The notes under the pieces were generated by a model. The model was given only the letters and a program-made list of their open reading frames with translations. It was not told the origin of the DNA and did no database searches. This document shows, piece after piece, positions 43,047 to 50,833 of a DNA stretch of 64,000 nucleotides. The stretch spans positions 310,001 through 374,000 of the forward strand of contig NZ_VFPV01000003.1 in assembly GCF_006716905.1 (NCBI RefSeq), given 5' to 3'. Each line of letters starts with the position of its first letter. The stretch's first letter is position 1. Position numbers and translations under genes: made by a program. The DNA comes from Acidovorax temperans (lineage in GTDB: Bacteria > Pseudomonadota > Gammaproteobacteria > Burkholderiales > Burkholderiaceae_C).

Positions 43047-43476
43047 TCTTCACCTCGTCTGTCCGCACTGCCAGTCCATCAACCGCGTGCCGGCCGCCAA
43101 GCTCGCGGATCGTCCCAACTGCGGCCGCTGCCAGCAGCCCTTGTTCACGGGCGAACCCATCGAGTTGACCACGGCGACGTTCTCGCGCCACGTGGAGCGC
43201 AGCGACCTGCCACTGTTGGTCGATTTCTGGGCACCTTGGTGCGGGCCGTGCAAGATGATGGCCCCGCAGTTCCAGCAAGCGGCGCGCCAGCTCGAACCCA
43301 GGGTCAGGCTGGCCAAGGTCAATACCGAGGCAGAACCCCACCTGGCCGCGCAGTTCGGCATCCGCAGCATTCCGACGCTCGCCCTGTTCCAGGGTGGGCG
43401 GGAGATCGGGCGTCAGGCCGGCGCCTTGGGCGTGCAGGACATCGTGCGCTGGGTATCGGCACAGCTTGGGCGCTGA
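43036..43476 (+). CDS. trxC: Thioredoxin 2 (TrxC-type)
   Basis: A 146-residue thioredoxin with the TrxC N-terminal Zn ribbon (CPHC at residues 9-12 and CGRC near 29-32) followed by the thioredoxin fold with active site WCGPC and the cis-Pro segment SIPTLALFQGG. It reduces disulfides in oxidised cytosolic proteins and is a regular member of the tLST. It starts within the end of the preceding gene (11-base overlap), so expression is coupled. Confidence 0.92.
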   Translation: MKNDLHLVCPHCQSINRVPAAKLADRPNCGRCQQPLFTGEPIELTTATFSRHVERSDLPLLVDFWAPWCGPCKMMAPQFQQAARQLEPRVRLAKVNTEAEPHLAAQFGIRSIPTLALFQGGREIGRQAGALGVQDIVRWVSAQLGR

Positions 43477-43479
43477 CCG

Positions 43480-45196
43480 ATGCAGGGCCTGCTGGGCGTT
43501 ACGCTGAGTCTGCTGGCGGCGTGCAGTCTGGCGGCTGTGGTGACGGCTGCGCTCAGAGTGCCCGCCTTGCTGGGTTACCTCGCCGTCGGCGCCTTACTGG
43601 GCCCCTCAGTCACCGGCGTGATCGCGCCGGGAGAAGCGCTTGATTTTCTGTCCGAGCTGGGAGTGGCGCTGCTGCTGTTCATGGTCGGACTGGAATTCTC
43701 CCTCGGGCACTTTTGGCTCACTCGCAAGACCGTACTGGTGGCTGGCAGTTTGCAGATGGTCGTTGTGGCCGCACCTCTGACCCTGATGCTGATGGGGTTG
43801 GGGCAGCCAGCTCAGAGCGCTGCGCTGCTCGGCGCTGCGGCGGCCATGTCTTCCACGGCGCTGGTCAGCCGGGGAGTTGGCCGACCAGGGTGAACTCACC
43901 ACACGCCATGGCCGCAGCGCCATCGCCGTGCTGGTCTTTCAGGATCTGGCCAGCGTGCCCCTGTTGGCCTTGCTGGCGATCTGGGCGCGCGGCGAGTCGC
44001 CGAAGGTCGAGAGCATGCTGCTCGAAGTGTTGGGCGTGCTGGTGTTGTTCGCAGCAGCGGCGGTTGCTTCGCGCCGTCTGTTGCATGGCCTGCTGGGCTG
44101 GGTGGCTCGCCAAGGTCATGAGGAAGCGTTCATGCTAGCCTCCTTGTGTGTGGTCGTGGCCGCGGCCGCCGCTGCGCACGCCGTCGGCGTATCCGCCGCC
44201 CTGGGCGCGTTTCTGGCCGGGATGGTGCTGGGCGAGAGCGACGTCCGGCACCACATGGAAAACCACCTCAAACCGTTTCGCGATGTGTTGTCGGGGGTGT
44301 TCTTCGTGACTGTCGGCCTGCAGCTGGACGGAGTACAGATTCTTTCGGCACCGCTGACGGTGTTGGCGTGGCTGGCAGTGCTGGTGCCGGTCAAGATCGT
44401 GTTCAATACCCTGGCCTTGCGGGCGACGCGCTTGTCCGCCCTCGATGCCTGGCGCACGGGCATAGCGTTGGGGCATGGCGGCGAGTTCGCCCTGCTGTTG
44501 TTGGGCATGGTCTTGCAGCAGCATCTGATTCCCGCGACCGTCGTACAACCCATGCTAGTTGCGCTGGTGCTCAGCATGGCCCTGGCACCGCTACTGATCC
44601 GCCATCACGATGTACTTGCCCGGTTCTTGAGCCGCACCGGCGGCGTCATTCAGCCACCCCAGGCTGAAGAAGTCGAGATCGCCGCGCAGACGGCGCGATA
44701 TCGAGACCATGTCATCGTTTGCGGCGCGGGCGAGCTTGGCCTGACAGTCAGCGAGATTCTTCGCCACGCCGGCGTGGCGCATCTGCTGCTGGAGGCGGAC
44801 GCGCAGAAGGTCGAGGCCGCGCGTGCCGCCGGCGCGCCGGTGTTCCATGGCGATGCCAGTCGGCCCGATACCTTGCTGGCTGCCGGCTTGACGCATGCGC
44901 ACATGGTGGTGCTGACGTTCGCCCATGCCCAGCAAGCGTTGCGCATCGCCCAGGCGATTGCCGAGCGCCGTCCGGCGCTGACCTTGTGGGTTTCATGCAG
45001 AAGTACGACCGCGGCCGATGCATTTCGCGCCATGCCCAACGTGCGCGTGTACCATCAATCCTTTGCCGCAGCTATTGGGCTGGCGGAACAGGTGATGTCG
45101 ACGCTTGGCATGTCGACCGAGCTGATTGAAGGACACATCAGCGCAATGCGCCGCCGTCTCGACAGCAGCCGTTTTCCAGGGAGTTCATCGTCATGA
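43480..45196 (+). pseudogene. kefB: KefB-type K+/H+ antiporter, frameshifted
   Basis: The N-terminal part (MQGLLGVTLSLLAACSLAAV...ALLLFMVGLEFSLGHF) reads to about 43870, then stops after RGVGRPG. The rest (ELADQGELTTRHGRSAIAVLVFQDLASVPLL... through the TrkA-N domain DHVIVCGAGELGLTVSEIL) continues in the next frame to 45196. One extra G in the GGGG run at 43871-43874 explains the shift. Restored length would be about 570 residues, normal for KefB. The full protein would be a glutathione-gated potassium efflux system protecting against electrophiles. Sequencing error is a real possibility. Confidence 0.83.
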
Positions 45197-45690
45197 AATC
45201 AACACGCCTTAACCCATTTCAGGTCTTCCGCGACCAATGGGCCATCATGAGTTTTTACGAGCGCTTCGAGCAGGTCGTCGCGCTCGTGCTGTCGGCGGTA
45301 ATTGCCGTCATCATCGTGGTGTCGCTGTTCCAGCTCATCTCCATCGTCTTCACGCTGCTGGTTCTCGATGCCTTCAATCCCCTGGATCACAAGGTATTCC
45401 AGAGTGTGTTCGGCATTATCATGACGCTCTTGATCGCGATGGAGTTCAAGCATTCCATCGTGCGCGCGGCGCTGCGTCGGGACAGCATCATCCAGGTCAA
45501 GACCGTGATCCTCATCGGCCTGATCGCGCTGGCGCGCAAGTTCGTGATCCTTGACCCCGAGGCGAGCCCCGCAAAGATAGCCGCGCTGGCAGGCGCCACG
45601 CTGGCGCTTGGTGCCACTTACTGGCTGCTGCGCGAGCGCGACGACCGCGCCGCCGAGACATCTGAGCATGACCCGTCATCATCCCAGTGA
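45193..45690 (+). CDS. psiE: PsiE-family membrane protein
   Basis: A 165-residue inner-membrane protein with four hydrophobic segments (VVALVLSAVIAVIIVVSLFQLISIVFTLLVLDAF, VFGIIMTLLIAMEF, VILIGLIALARKFVI, AALAGATLALGATYWLL), the PsiE topology. Its start overlaps the kefB stop (ATGA). PsiE was named as phosphate-starvation-inducible; function is not well known. It is a standard tLST gene. Confidence 0.88.
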   Translation: MKSTRLNPFQVFRDQWAIMSFYERFEQVVALVLSAVIAVIIVVSLFQLISIVFTLLVLDAFNPLDHKVFQSVFGIIMTLLIAMEFKHSIVRAALRRDSIIQVKTVILIGLIALARKFVILDPEASPAKIAALAGATLALGATYWLLRERDDRAAETSEHDPSSSQ

Positions 45691-46633
45691 CCCGCGCGCG
45701 GCGTTGTTGCAACACCGCTGGCTCAACCGCCTGCAGACCGGGCTGTTGGTCCTGACCCTGGTCGGGATCGCAGCCGTAGCAGGGAGACTGCCGTTTGGGG
45801 AAGGCGGCCTGTGGCTCGCGCTGTTTGCCGTTGCAGGTGCGTTGCTGCTGGAACCGGTAGCCGCGTCGGCGCTGAGCTTGCGCCTGTACCGCGTACGGGC
45901 CTTGCACCCGCAAGAAGCCCACGAGATGTGGGCCCTGTTGCGCGAGCTGCCCGCCCGTGCCGGTTTGCCCGCCACGCCGGTGCCGCACTATGTGCCCAGT
46001 GCCGTCGTCAACGCCTTCGCCACCGGATCGAAGCAGGAGGCATCGATCGCCCTCACCGATGGCCTGCTGCGCAGCCTGAGCCCACGCGAGCTGGCGGGTG
46101 TGCTCGCGCACGAGATCGCGCACATCGCCAGTGAGGATCTGCGCGTCATGGGGCTGGCGGATTCCGTCAGTCGCTTCACGAGCCTACTGGCCCTTATGGG
46201 ACAGATCGCGATCCTGCTGAGCCTGCCCGCGCTGCTGGTTGGCGCGGCGGAGGTCTATTGGCCTGGTTTATTGTTATTGGCCGCATCGCCCCAGCTGGCC
46301 CTGCTCGCACAGCTCGGCTTGTCTCGCGTGCGTGAGTTCGACGCTGACCGCCTCGCGGCGGAACTGACGGGCGACCCGCAGGGGCTGGCGTCCGCGCTGG
46401 CGAAAATCGAGCGGGTCAGCCGCTCCTGGCGTGCCTGGCTGTGGCCGGGATGGGGCAATCCCGAGCCCTCCTGCTTGCGCACGCATCCGGCAACGCAAGA
46501 GCGTATCGCACGCCTGCTGACGTTGGCGCCTGGGCCAGCATCAGCGTTGCCATTCCACGCGCCCCATTTCTTGCCGGAATCCGCTGTGACGCCGCGCCCG
46601 CCGCGCTGGCACCCGAGCGGGCTGTGGCGCTGA
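45668..46633 (+). CDS. M48-family zinc metalloprotease (HtpX-like)
   Basis: A 321-residue membrane protease with two N-terminal helices (about 20-36 and 42-65), the Zn motif HEIAH (VLAHEIAHIASEDLRV, near residue 157) and two further helices after it, with the third ligand probably in REFDADRLAAEL. It overlaps psiE by 23 bases. M48 enzymes of this kind cleave misfolded membrane proteins, complementing the island FtsH. ATG 45668 begins the conserved part; an upstream extension is less likely. Confidence 0.87.
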   Translation: MTRHHPSDPRAALLQHRWLNRLQTGLLVLTLVGIAAVAGRLPFGEGGLWLALFAVAGALLLEPVAASALSLRLYRVRALHPQEAHEMWALLRELPARAGLPATPVPHYVPSAVVNAFATGSKQEASIALTDGLLRSLSPRELAGVLAHEIAHIASEDLRVMGLADSVSRFTSLLALMGQIAILLSLPALLVGAAEVYWPGLLLLAASPQLALLAQLGLSRVREFDADRLAAELTGDPQGLASALAKIERVSRSWRAWLWPGWGNPEPSCLRTHPATQERIARLLTLAPGPASALPFHAPHFLPESAVTPRPPRWHPSGLWR

Positions 46634-46657
46634 TTGCCTATCAACAGGAGACTTCTC

Positions 46658-47809
46658 ATGGCCTACCCCGACCCGTACCCACGCCCCGCACCGGACCCCT
46701 TCATCCGGCGCTGGCTCTTCATCACCGCCTGTATTGCCACGCTCATGCTGGTGTGGCAGTTCCTGCCCGCCATCGAGGCCTGGTTCAGTCCGCGCGAGGC
46801 GGCAGATCGCACCGTGACGGCGCGTGGCGATCTGGCGGCGGACGAGAAAGCCACCATCGAACTGTTCGAGAAATCGCGCGCCTCGGTGGTCTACATCACT
46901 ACCGCACAATTGGTACGCGATGTCTGGACGCGCAACGTCTTCTCCGTGCCGCGCGGCACTGGCTCGGGCTTCATCTGGGACGACGCCGGCCACGTCGTCA
47001 CTAACTTCCACGTCATCCAGGGCGCGTCCGAAGCCACCGTCAAACTGGCCGACGGCCGCGACTACCAGGCCGCACTGGTGGGGACGAGCCCCGCGCACGA
47101 CATCGCTGTGCTCAAGATCGGCGTCGGTTTCAAGCGCCCGCCGGCCGTGCCGGTCGGCACCAGTGCCGACCTCAAGGTGGGTCAGAAGGTGTTCGCTATC
47201 GGCAACCCCTTCGGCCTGGACTGGACGCTCACCACCGGCATCGTCTCCGCGCTCGACCGCTCGTTACCCGGAGAAGCGGGCGGCCCGGCCATCGATCACC
47301 TGGTTCAGACCGACGCCGCCATCAACCCTGGCAACTCCGGTGGGCCGCTGCTCGATTCGGCAGGAAGGCTCATCGGCATCAACACGGCGATCTATAGCCC
47401 CTCCGGCGCCTCGGCCGGGATTGGTTTCGCCGTGCCGGTGGACACCGTCATGCGCGTAGTCCCGCAACTCATCAAGACCGGTAAGTACATCCGTCCGGCG
47501 CTGGGCATTGAAGTGGACGAACAGCTCAATCAGCGCCTGCTGGCACTGACGGGAAGCAAGGGCGTGTTCGTGCTGCGTGTCACCCCCGGCTCGGCAGCAC
47601 ACAAAGCCGGGCTCGCGGGTGTCGAAGTCACGCCGCAAGGCATCGTGCCCGGCGACCGCATCACCGGTGTTGATGGCAAGGCGACGGACGATGTGGCCAA
47701 GCTGCTCGCGCGGCTAGACGACAGGAAGGTCGGCGATGTGGTGGTCTTGTCAGTGGAACGGGCCGGCAAATCGCGCGAGGTGCGTGTGGAGCTGCAACCC
47801 GGGAATTGA
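46658..47809 (+). CDS. degP: DegP/HtrA-like trypsin-type serine protease
   Basis: A 383-residue protein with an N-terminal membrane anchor (residues about 18-40), a trypsin-like domain with the catalytic triad His (TNFHVIQG), Asp (PAHDIAVLKI) and Ser (NPGNSGGPL), and one PDZ domain near the C-terminus (PGSAAHKAGL...GDRITGVDGKATDDVAKLL). It would remove damaged periplasmic proteins. AGGAG precedes ATG 46658 by 7 bases. One PDZ domain and the anchor make it DegS-like in layout. It closes the tLST gene run. Confidence 0.9.
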   Translation: MAYPDPYPRPAPDPFIRRWLFITACIATLMLVWQFLPAIEAWFSPREAADRTVTARGDLAADEKATIELFEKSRASVVYITTAQLVRDVWTRNVFSVPRGTGSGFIWDDAGHVVTNFHVIQGASEATVKLADGRDYQAALVGTSPAHDIAVLKIGVGFKRPPAVPVGTSADLKVGQKVFAIGNPFGLDWTLTTGIVSALDRSLPGEAGGPAIDHLVQTDAAINPGNSGGPLLDSAGRLIGINTAIYSPSGASAGIGFAVPVDTVMRVVPQLIKTGKYIRPALGIEVDEQLNQRLLALTGSKGVFVLRVTPGSAAHKAGLAGVEVTPQGIVPGDRITGVDGKATDDVAKLLARLDDRKVGDVVVLSVERAGKSREVRVELQPGN

Positions 47810-48041
47810 TTGAACTGAACCTGTGGATCAGGCGGTAGTGCAGCGTCGCGGCGATTGAGGTTCTCAGGTCTTCGGCCAGGTAGCGTTCCGCCTCAACCTC
47901 CGTAATTTTCGGATGCGATCTGCCTATCCGAATAGGCAAGCATGCAACGCCGGAGCCTCTTGCCAATCATCGAAGGAGAAAGCGAGGCGCAATCCGCATG
48001 AGGTGGACGCAGGCCAGGAACGAGGCAAACAGGAGGCCGCA

Positions 48042-48950
48042 TTGGAACTCAGACTACTGCGCTATTTCGTTGCGGTCGCGGAAGAACTGCATTTCGCGCG
48101 AGCGGCCGAGCGCCTTGGCGTAGAACAATCGCCTGTGTCGCGCGCAATGCGAAATCTCGAAGCCACGCTCGGCGTGCAGTTGTTCGACCGCAGCGCGCAC
48201 CAGACGCGACTGACCTGCGCCGGTCAAGTGTTCCTCGGTGAGTGCCGGCGCGTGCTGGCCACCGTGGAGCAGGCGGTGAGTGCCGCAAAGGCGGCGGCGC
48301 AGGGCTATCAGGGTTATCTGCGCATCGCCATCTGCGACAGCTTGGCGCAGCCCCACATTGCCACCTTGCTGGCGCGCAGCCGCGAGGAAGAGCCCGAACT
48401 GGAGATTCGCGTCTTCGAGCTGCCTTTCGCGCAGCAGCTCAAGGGCCTGCACAACGATCTGCTGGACATCGGTTTTGCGCTGTCGGACGCGGTGAGCGAA
48501 GGCCTTGTCGCCGAGCCCGTGTGGACCGATCCTCTGTCGGTGATCGTGCCCGTGCGCCACCCCTTGTTGGCGCACGCGGAAGTGCCATTGGATGAAGCCT
48601 TGAAGTTTCCGTTGGTACTGTGCCATCAGGACGCGGGATCGGGCTGCCACCACCAGATCCAGGCGGTGCTTCAAGGTGCGTCCAAGCCGCTCAAGCTGGT
48701 AGATCAGGTGACGAGCCTAGGCGTGATGCTGACTCTGGTCGGTGCCGGTTATGGCCTAGGTTTCGCCATTGCCTCGCAGGTGCAGACCCTGAACCGCCCC
48801 GACATAACCGTTCGCCCCTTGGCCGGCACGCCGCCCATGCTGTCCACCTACCTGCTGCGCCGCAGCGCCGAACCCTCTGAGCCCATGAAGCGGTTTCTGC
48901 AGCGCGCCCGCGAGGAGTTCCTGCTAAAGGGAGATGAACCGGCCTCGTGA
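48042..48950 (+). CDS. LysR-family transcriptional regulator (right flank of tLST)
   Basis: A 302-residue LysR regulator. The conserved start ELRLLRYFVAVAEELHFARAAERLGVEQSPVSRAMRNLE lies at residues 2-40; TTG 48042 with AGGAGG 5 bases upstream is the best start, matching the length of the regulator at 29351-30259. The substrate domain (YLRIAICDSLAQPHIATLLARSREEEPELEIRVFELPF...) is clearly related to it. It reads out of the island toward attR. The regulated genes are unknown. Confidence 0.87.
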   Translation: MELRLLRYFVAVAEELHFARAAERLGVEQSPVSRAMRNLEATLGVQLFDRSAHQTRLTCAGQVFLGECRRVLATVEQAVSAAKAAAQGYQGYLRIAICDSLAQPHIATLLARSREEEPELEIRVFELPFAQQLKGLHNDLLDIGFALSDAVSEGLVAEPVWTDPLSVIVPVRHPLLAHAEVPLDEALKFPLVLCHQDAGSGCHHQIQAVLQGASKPLKLVDQVTSLGVMLTLVGAGYGLGFAIASQVQTLNRPDITVRPLAGTPPMLSTYLLRRSAEPSEPMKRFLQRAREEFLLKGDEPAS

Positions 48951-49080
48951 CGTTGAGCGCTCGGGTACATTGGCTACAGCTGGCTGTCCATGGCTCGCAC
49001 TGGACTTGCTCGGAGCGCGCGTTGACCAAGCGTGGTTTTCAGTCCATAGTTATGTCCATCTCGGTTCGCCGAGTGCGGAA

Positions 49081-49103
49081 AACTCGTTATCAATCAACGA
49101 GTT
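49081..49103. promoter_or_regulatory. Inverted repeat near the right att site
   Basis: AACTCGTT (49081-49088), spacer ATCAATC, AACGAGTT (49096-49103): perfect 8-bp arms, 15 bp inside the right att repeat. It may be an integrase/excisionase accessory site or a terminator without a T-run. Confidence 0.45.
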
Positions 49104-49118
49104 GGGAACACGATGATG

Positions 49119-49136
49119 TTCCCTTCACCCGCTCCA
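49119..49136 (+). repeat. att direct repeat, copy 3 (right end of element II)
   Basis: Exact copy of the 18-bp tRNA-Gly 3' end, including CCA. Backbone sequence resumes right after it with a terminator. Confidence 0.93.
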
Positions 49137-49145
49137 AAAATATTG

Positions 49146-49180
49146 AAAGCCCGATGTGCCTTGCGCCATCGGGCTTTTTC
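49146..49180 (+). terminator. Intrinsic terminator, probably the original tRNA-Gly terminator
   Basis: GCCCGAT (49149-49155) and ATCGGGC (49168-49174) form a stem followed by TTTTT. It sits 12 bases after the att core. Before the islands integrated this hairpin would have lain directly behind the tRNA gene, so it is best read as the displaced tRNA terminator. Confidence 0.75.
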
Positions 49181-49206
49181 TTTGGGCGTGCCTGTCGCGG
49201 CACTTT

Positions 49207-49776
49207 TCAAAAGCCAGGCAGCGCTTGGGTGTCGCCCCAGCAAGCCTCTTCGATGTGCAGCATTCGCAGCTTGGTAGCCGTGCCGCCGGTGGCAGAGAAG
49301 CCGCCCGCCTGAAACCCCGCCCCCAGCACCCGGTGGCAAGGCACCACGGGCGCAAACGGGTTCAGCCCCAGCGCCTGGCCCACGGCGCGCGCCAGGCCTT
49401 TGCTGCCCAGTTGCTCGGCGATGTCGCCGTAGGTGCGCACCTGGCCGGGCGGTATGGCGCGGGTAACGGCATACACGCGCTGGTGAAAGTCTGACACCTG
49501 GGTCATGTCCAGCACCACCTCGCGCAAGTCCAGCTTATGCCCCTGCAGCAGCGCCTGTATGCCTTGGATGGCAGCGGCAGCATCGGGTGGCGGGGTCGCT
49601 GCATGACAAGGGCCGCTGGCGCGCAGCAACCGCGCCACCGTGGCCGCGTCGTCCTGCTCGGGCAACTGCACCGCGCGCGCGCCTGCGGCGCCCCACGCCA
49701 GCGCACAGCGGCCCACGGCCGTGTCGAACAAGGCATGGCCCAGCGCGGGGCTGGGCCGCAAGGATGGCTCATGCAT
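49207..49776 (-). CDS. ogt: Methylated-DNA-protein-cysteine S-methyltransferase
   Basis: A 189-residue protein that repairs O6-alkylguanine by transferring the alkyl group to its own Cys. The active-site motif PCHRVLG (PVVPCHRVLGAGFQAGGFS, near residue 147) and the DNA-binding helix region RTYGDIAEQLGSKGLARAVGQALG are clear. The N-terminal domain is short, as in Ogt. It is the first backbone gene after the island and reads toward it. Confidence 0.9.
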   Translation of the reverse strand: MHEPSLRPSPALGHALFDTAVGRCALAWGAAGARAVQLPEQDDAATVARLLRASGPCHAATPPPDAAAAIQGIQALLQGHKLDLREVVLDMTQVSDFHQRVYAVTRAIPPGQVRTYGDIAEQLGSKGLARAVGQALGLNPFAPVVPCHRVLGAGFQAGGFSATGGTATKLRMLHIEEACWGDTQALPGF

Positions 49777-49779
49777 TGC

Positions 49780-49840
49780 TATACAAACAATAGCTGCATG
49801 CGCTTATAAATCAGGCGCTAGCGGCCTATTTGACCTTAAA
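49780..49840. repeat. Dispersed palindromic intergenic repeat, copy 1
   Basis: Contains AATAGCTGCATGCGCTTATA followed by AATCAGGCGCTAGCGGCC. Related sequences occur at about 53357-53405 and 58040-58080. Arms with GCGCTT and AGGCGCT pair imperfectly. I know this type of repeat from Comamonadaceae intergenic regions; it is seen only in the backbone here. Confidence 0.55.
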
Positions 49841-49863
49841 CGCTCGGCCAGCACTGCCGGTGC

Positions 49864-50772
49864 TCAGTCTTCGCTACGCAAAGCCGCGCGCAGCTTGGCG
49901 CCCAATTCAGGCTTGCCGGCAAAGGGGTCAGTGGGGTTGCGCACCTGCAGCACATCTTCCATGCGCGTCTGCACCGAAGCCAGCGCCTGAGGATGGCTGT
50001 AGATGTAGAACTGGCCTTGCGCTGCCGCGTCGAACACTTTCTGCGCCACTTCGGCTGCCGTGACCTTGCCGCTGCCCACGGCCTTGTCGCTCATGGCCTG
50101 GCCGATGAGCTGGCTCTTGGTGGGCTTTTCAGAAGGCAGGTCCTGCGGGCGGTTGCGGTGGCTCTGGCTGATGCCGGTGGGCACAAAGTACGGGCACAGC
50201 ACGCTAGCGCCAATCTGGTCGGTGACCAGCGACAGGTCCTGGTACAGCGTTTCAGACAGCGACACCACGGCGTGCTTGCTCACGTTGTAAATGCCCATGT
50301 TGGGCGCGTTCAGCAGGCCAGCCATGCTGGCCGTGTTGATGATGTGGCCACGCCAGGCGGGGTCGGCCTTGGCAGCCGCCAGCATCACGGGGGTGAACAG
50401 GCGCACGCCATGCACCACGCCCCACAGGTTCACACCCAGCACCCATTCCCAGTCTTTGACGGAGTTCTCCCACACCAGGCCACCAGCGCCCACACCGGCG
50501 TTGTTGAACACCAGATGGGGGGCGCCAAAGCGCTGCTGCACATCAGCGGCCAGTTGCTCCATCTGGGCGGCGTTCGACACATCGACCTTGCGGGCCAGCA
50601 CCTGGCTGCCTGCGGCCTGCATCTCGGCAGCGGCGGCGTCCAGCGCGTCTTGCTGCACATCCACCAGCACCAGGTTCATGCCCAGGCGCGCGCCAATGCG
50701 GGCACATTCCAGTCCAAAGCCCGAGCCTGCGCCGGTCAGCACCGCCGTCTTGCCAGCAAAGTTGTCGATCAT
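49864..50772 (-). CDS. Short-chain dehydrogenase/reductase
   Basis: A 302-residue SDR oxidoreductase. Cofactor motif TGAGSGFG (residues about 13-20), NNAG (about 91-94) and catalytic YNVSK with a preceding Ser (NTASMAG). AAGGAG precedes ATG 50772. The C-terminal 60 residues extend beyond the minimal SDR core. Substrate unknown; the neighbourhood of acyl-CoA and thioesterase genes suggests lipid or alcohol metabolism. Confidence 0.85.
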   Translation of the reverse strand: MIDNFAGKTAVLTGAGSGFGLECARIGARLGMNLVLVDVQQDALDAAAAEMQAAGSQVLARKVDVSNAAQMEQLAADVQQRFGAPHLVFNNAGVGAGGLVWENSVKDWEWVLGVNLWGVVHGVRLFTPVMLAAAKADPAWRGHIINTASMAGLLNAPNMGIYNVSKHAVVSLSETLYQDLSLVTDQIGASVLCPYFVPTGISQSHRNRPQDLPSEKPTKSQLIGQAMSDKAVGSGKVTAAEVAQKVFDAAAQGQFYIYSHPQALASVQTRMEDVLQVRNPTDPFAGKPELGAKLRAALRSED

Positions 50773-50833
50773 GTTTTTATCTCCTTGAGTTTGTTGTTGG
50801 ATGTTCTGTGAAGGGCACGGCCCGCGCCGTGCT

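Larger units (their letters stand above)
14994..49136 (+). mobile_element. Element II: decayed ICE carrying a stress-tolerance locus, about 34.1 kb
   Basis: Bounded by exact att repeats at 14976-14993 and 49119-49136 and starting with a P4-type integrase gene. Contents: truncated integrase and AbiEii, intact AbiEi, a remnant of a PFGI-1/ICEclc-type mating-pair module, IS21/IS66/IS110 fragments, a LysR gene, the tLST proteostasis cluster and a second LysR gene. No relaxase or coupling protein was found, and the conjugation ATPase is frameshifted. Self-transfer and autonomous excision are therefore unlikely. Confidence 0.87.

Noticed and set aside
43865-43880. Programmed frameshifting or phase variation as the explanation of the split kefB
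   Set aside because: The run is only four G, too short for typical slippage-driven phase variation, and no slippery heptamer or stimulatory structure was evident. Mutation or sequencing error is simpler.
49081-49103. Inverted repeat near attR as an intrinsic terminator of the right LysR gene
   Set aside because: The arms are AT-balanced with no following T-run and lie 130 bases after the stop; an att-associated protein site is at least as likely, so it is listed only as an inverted repeat.
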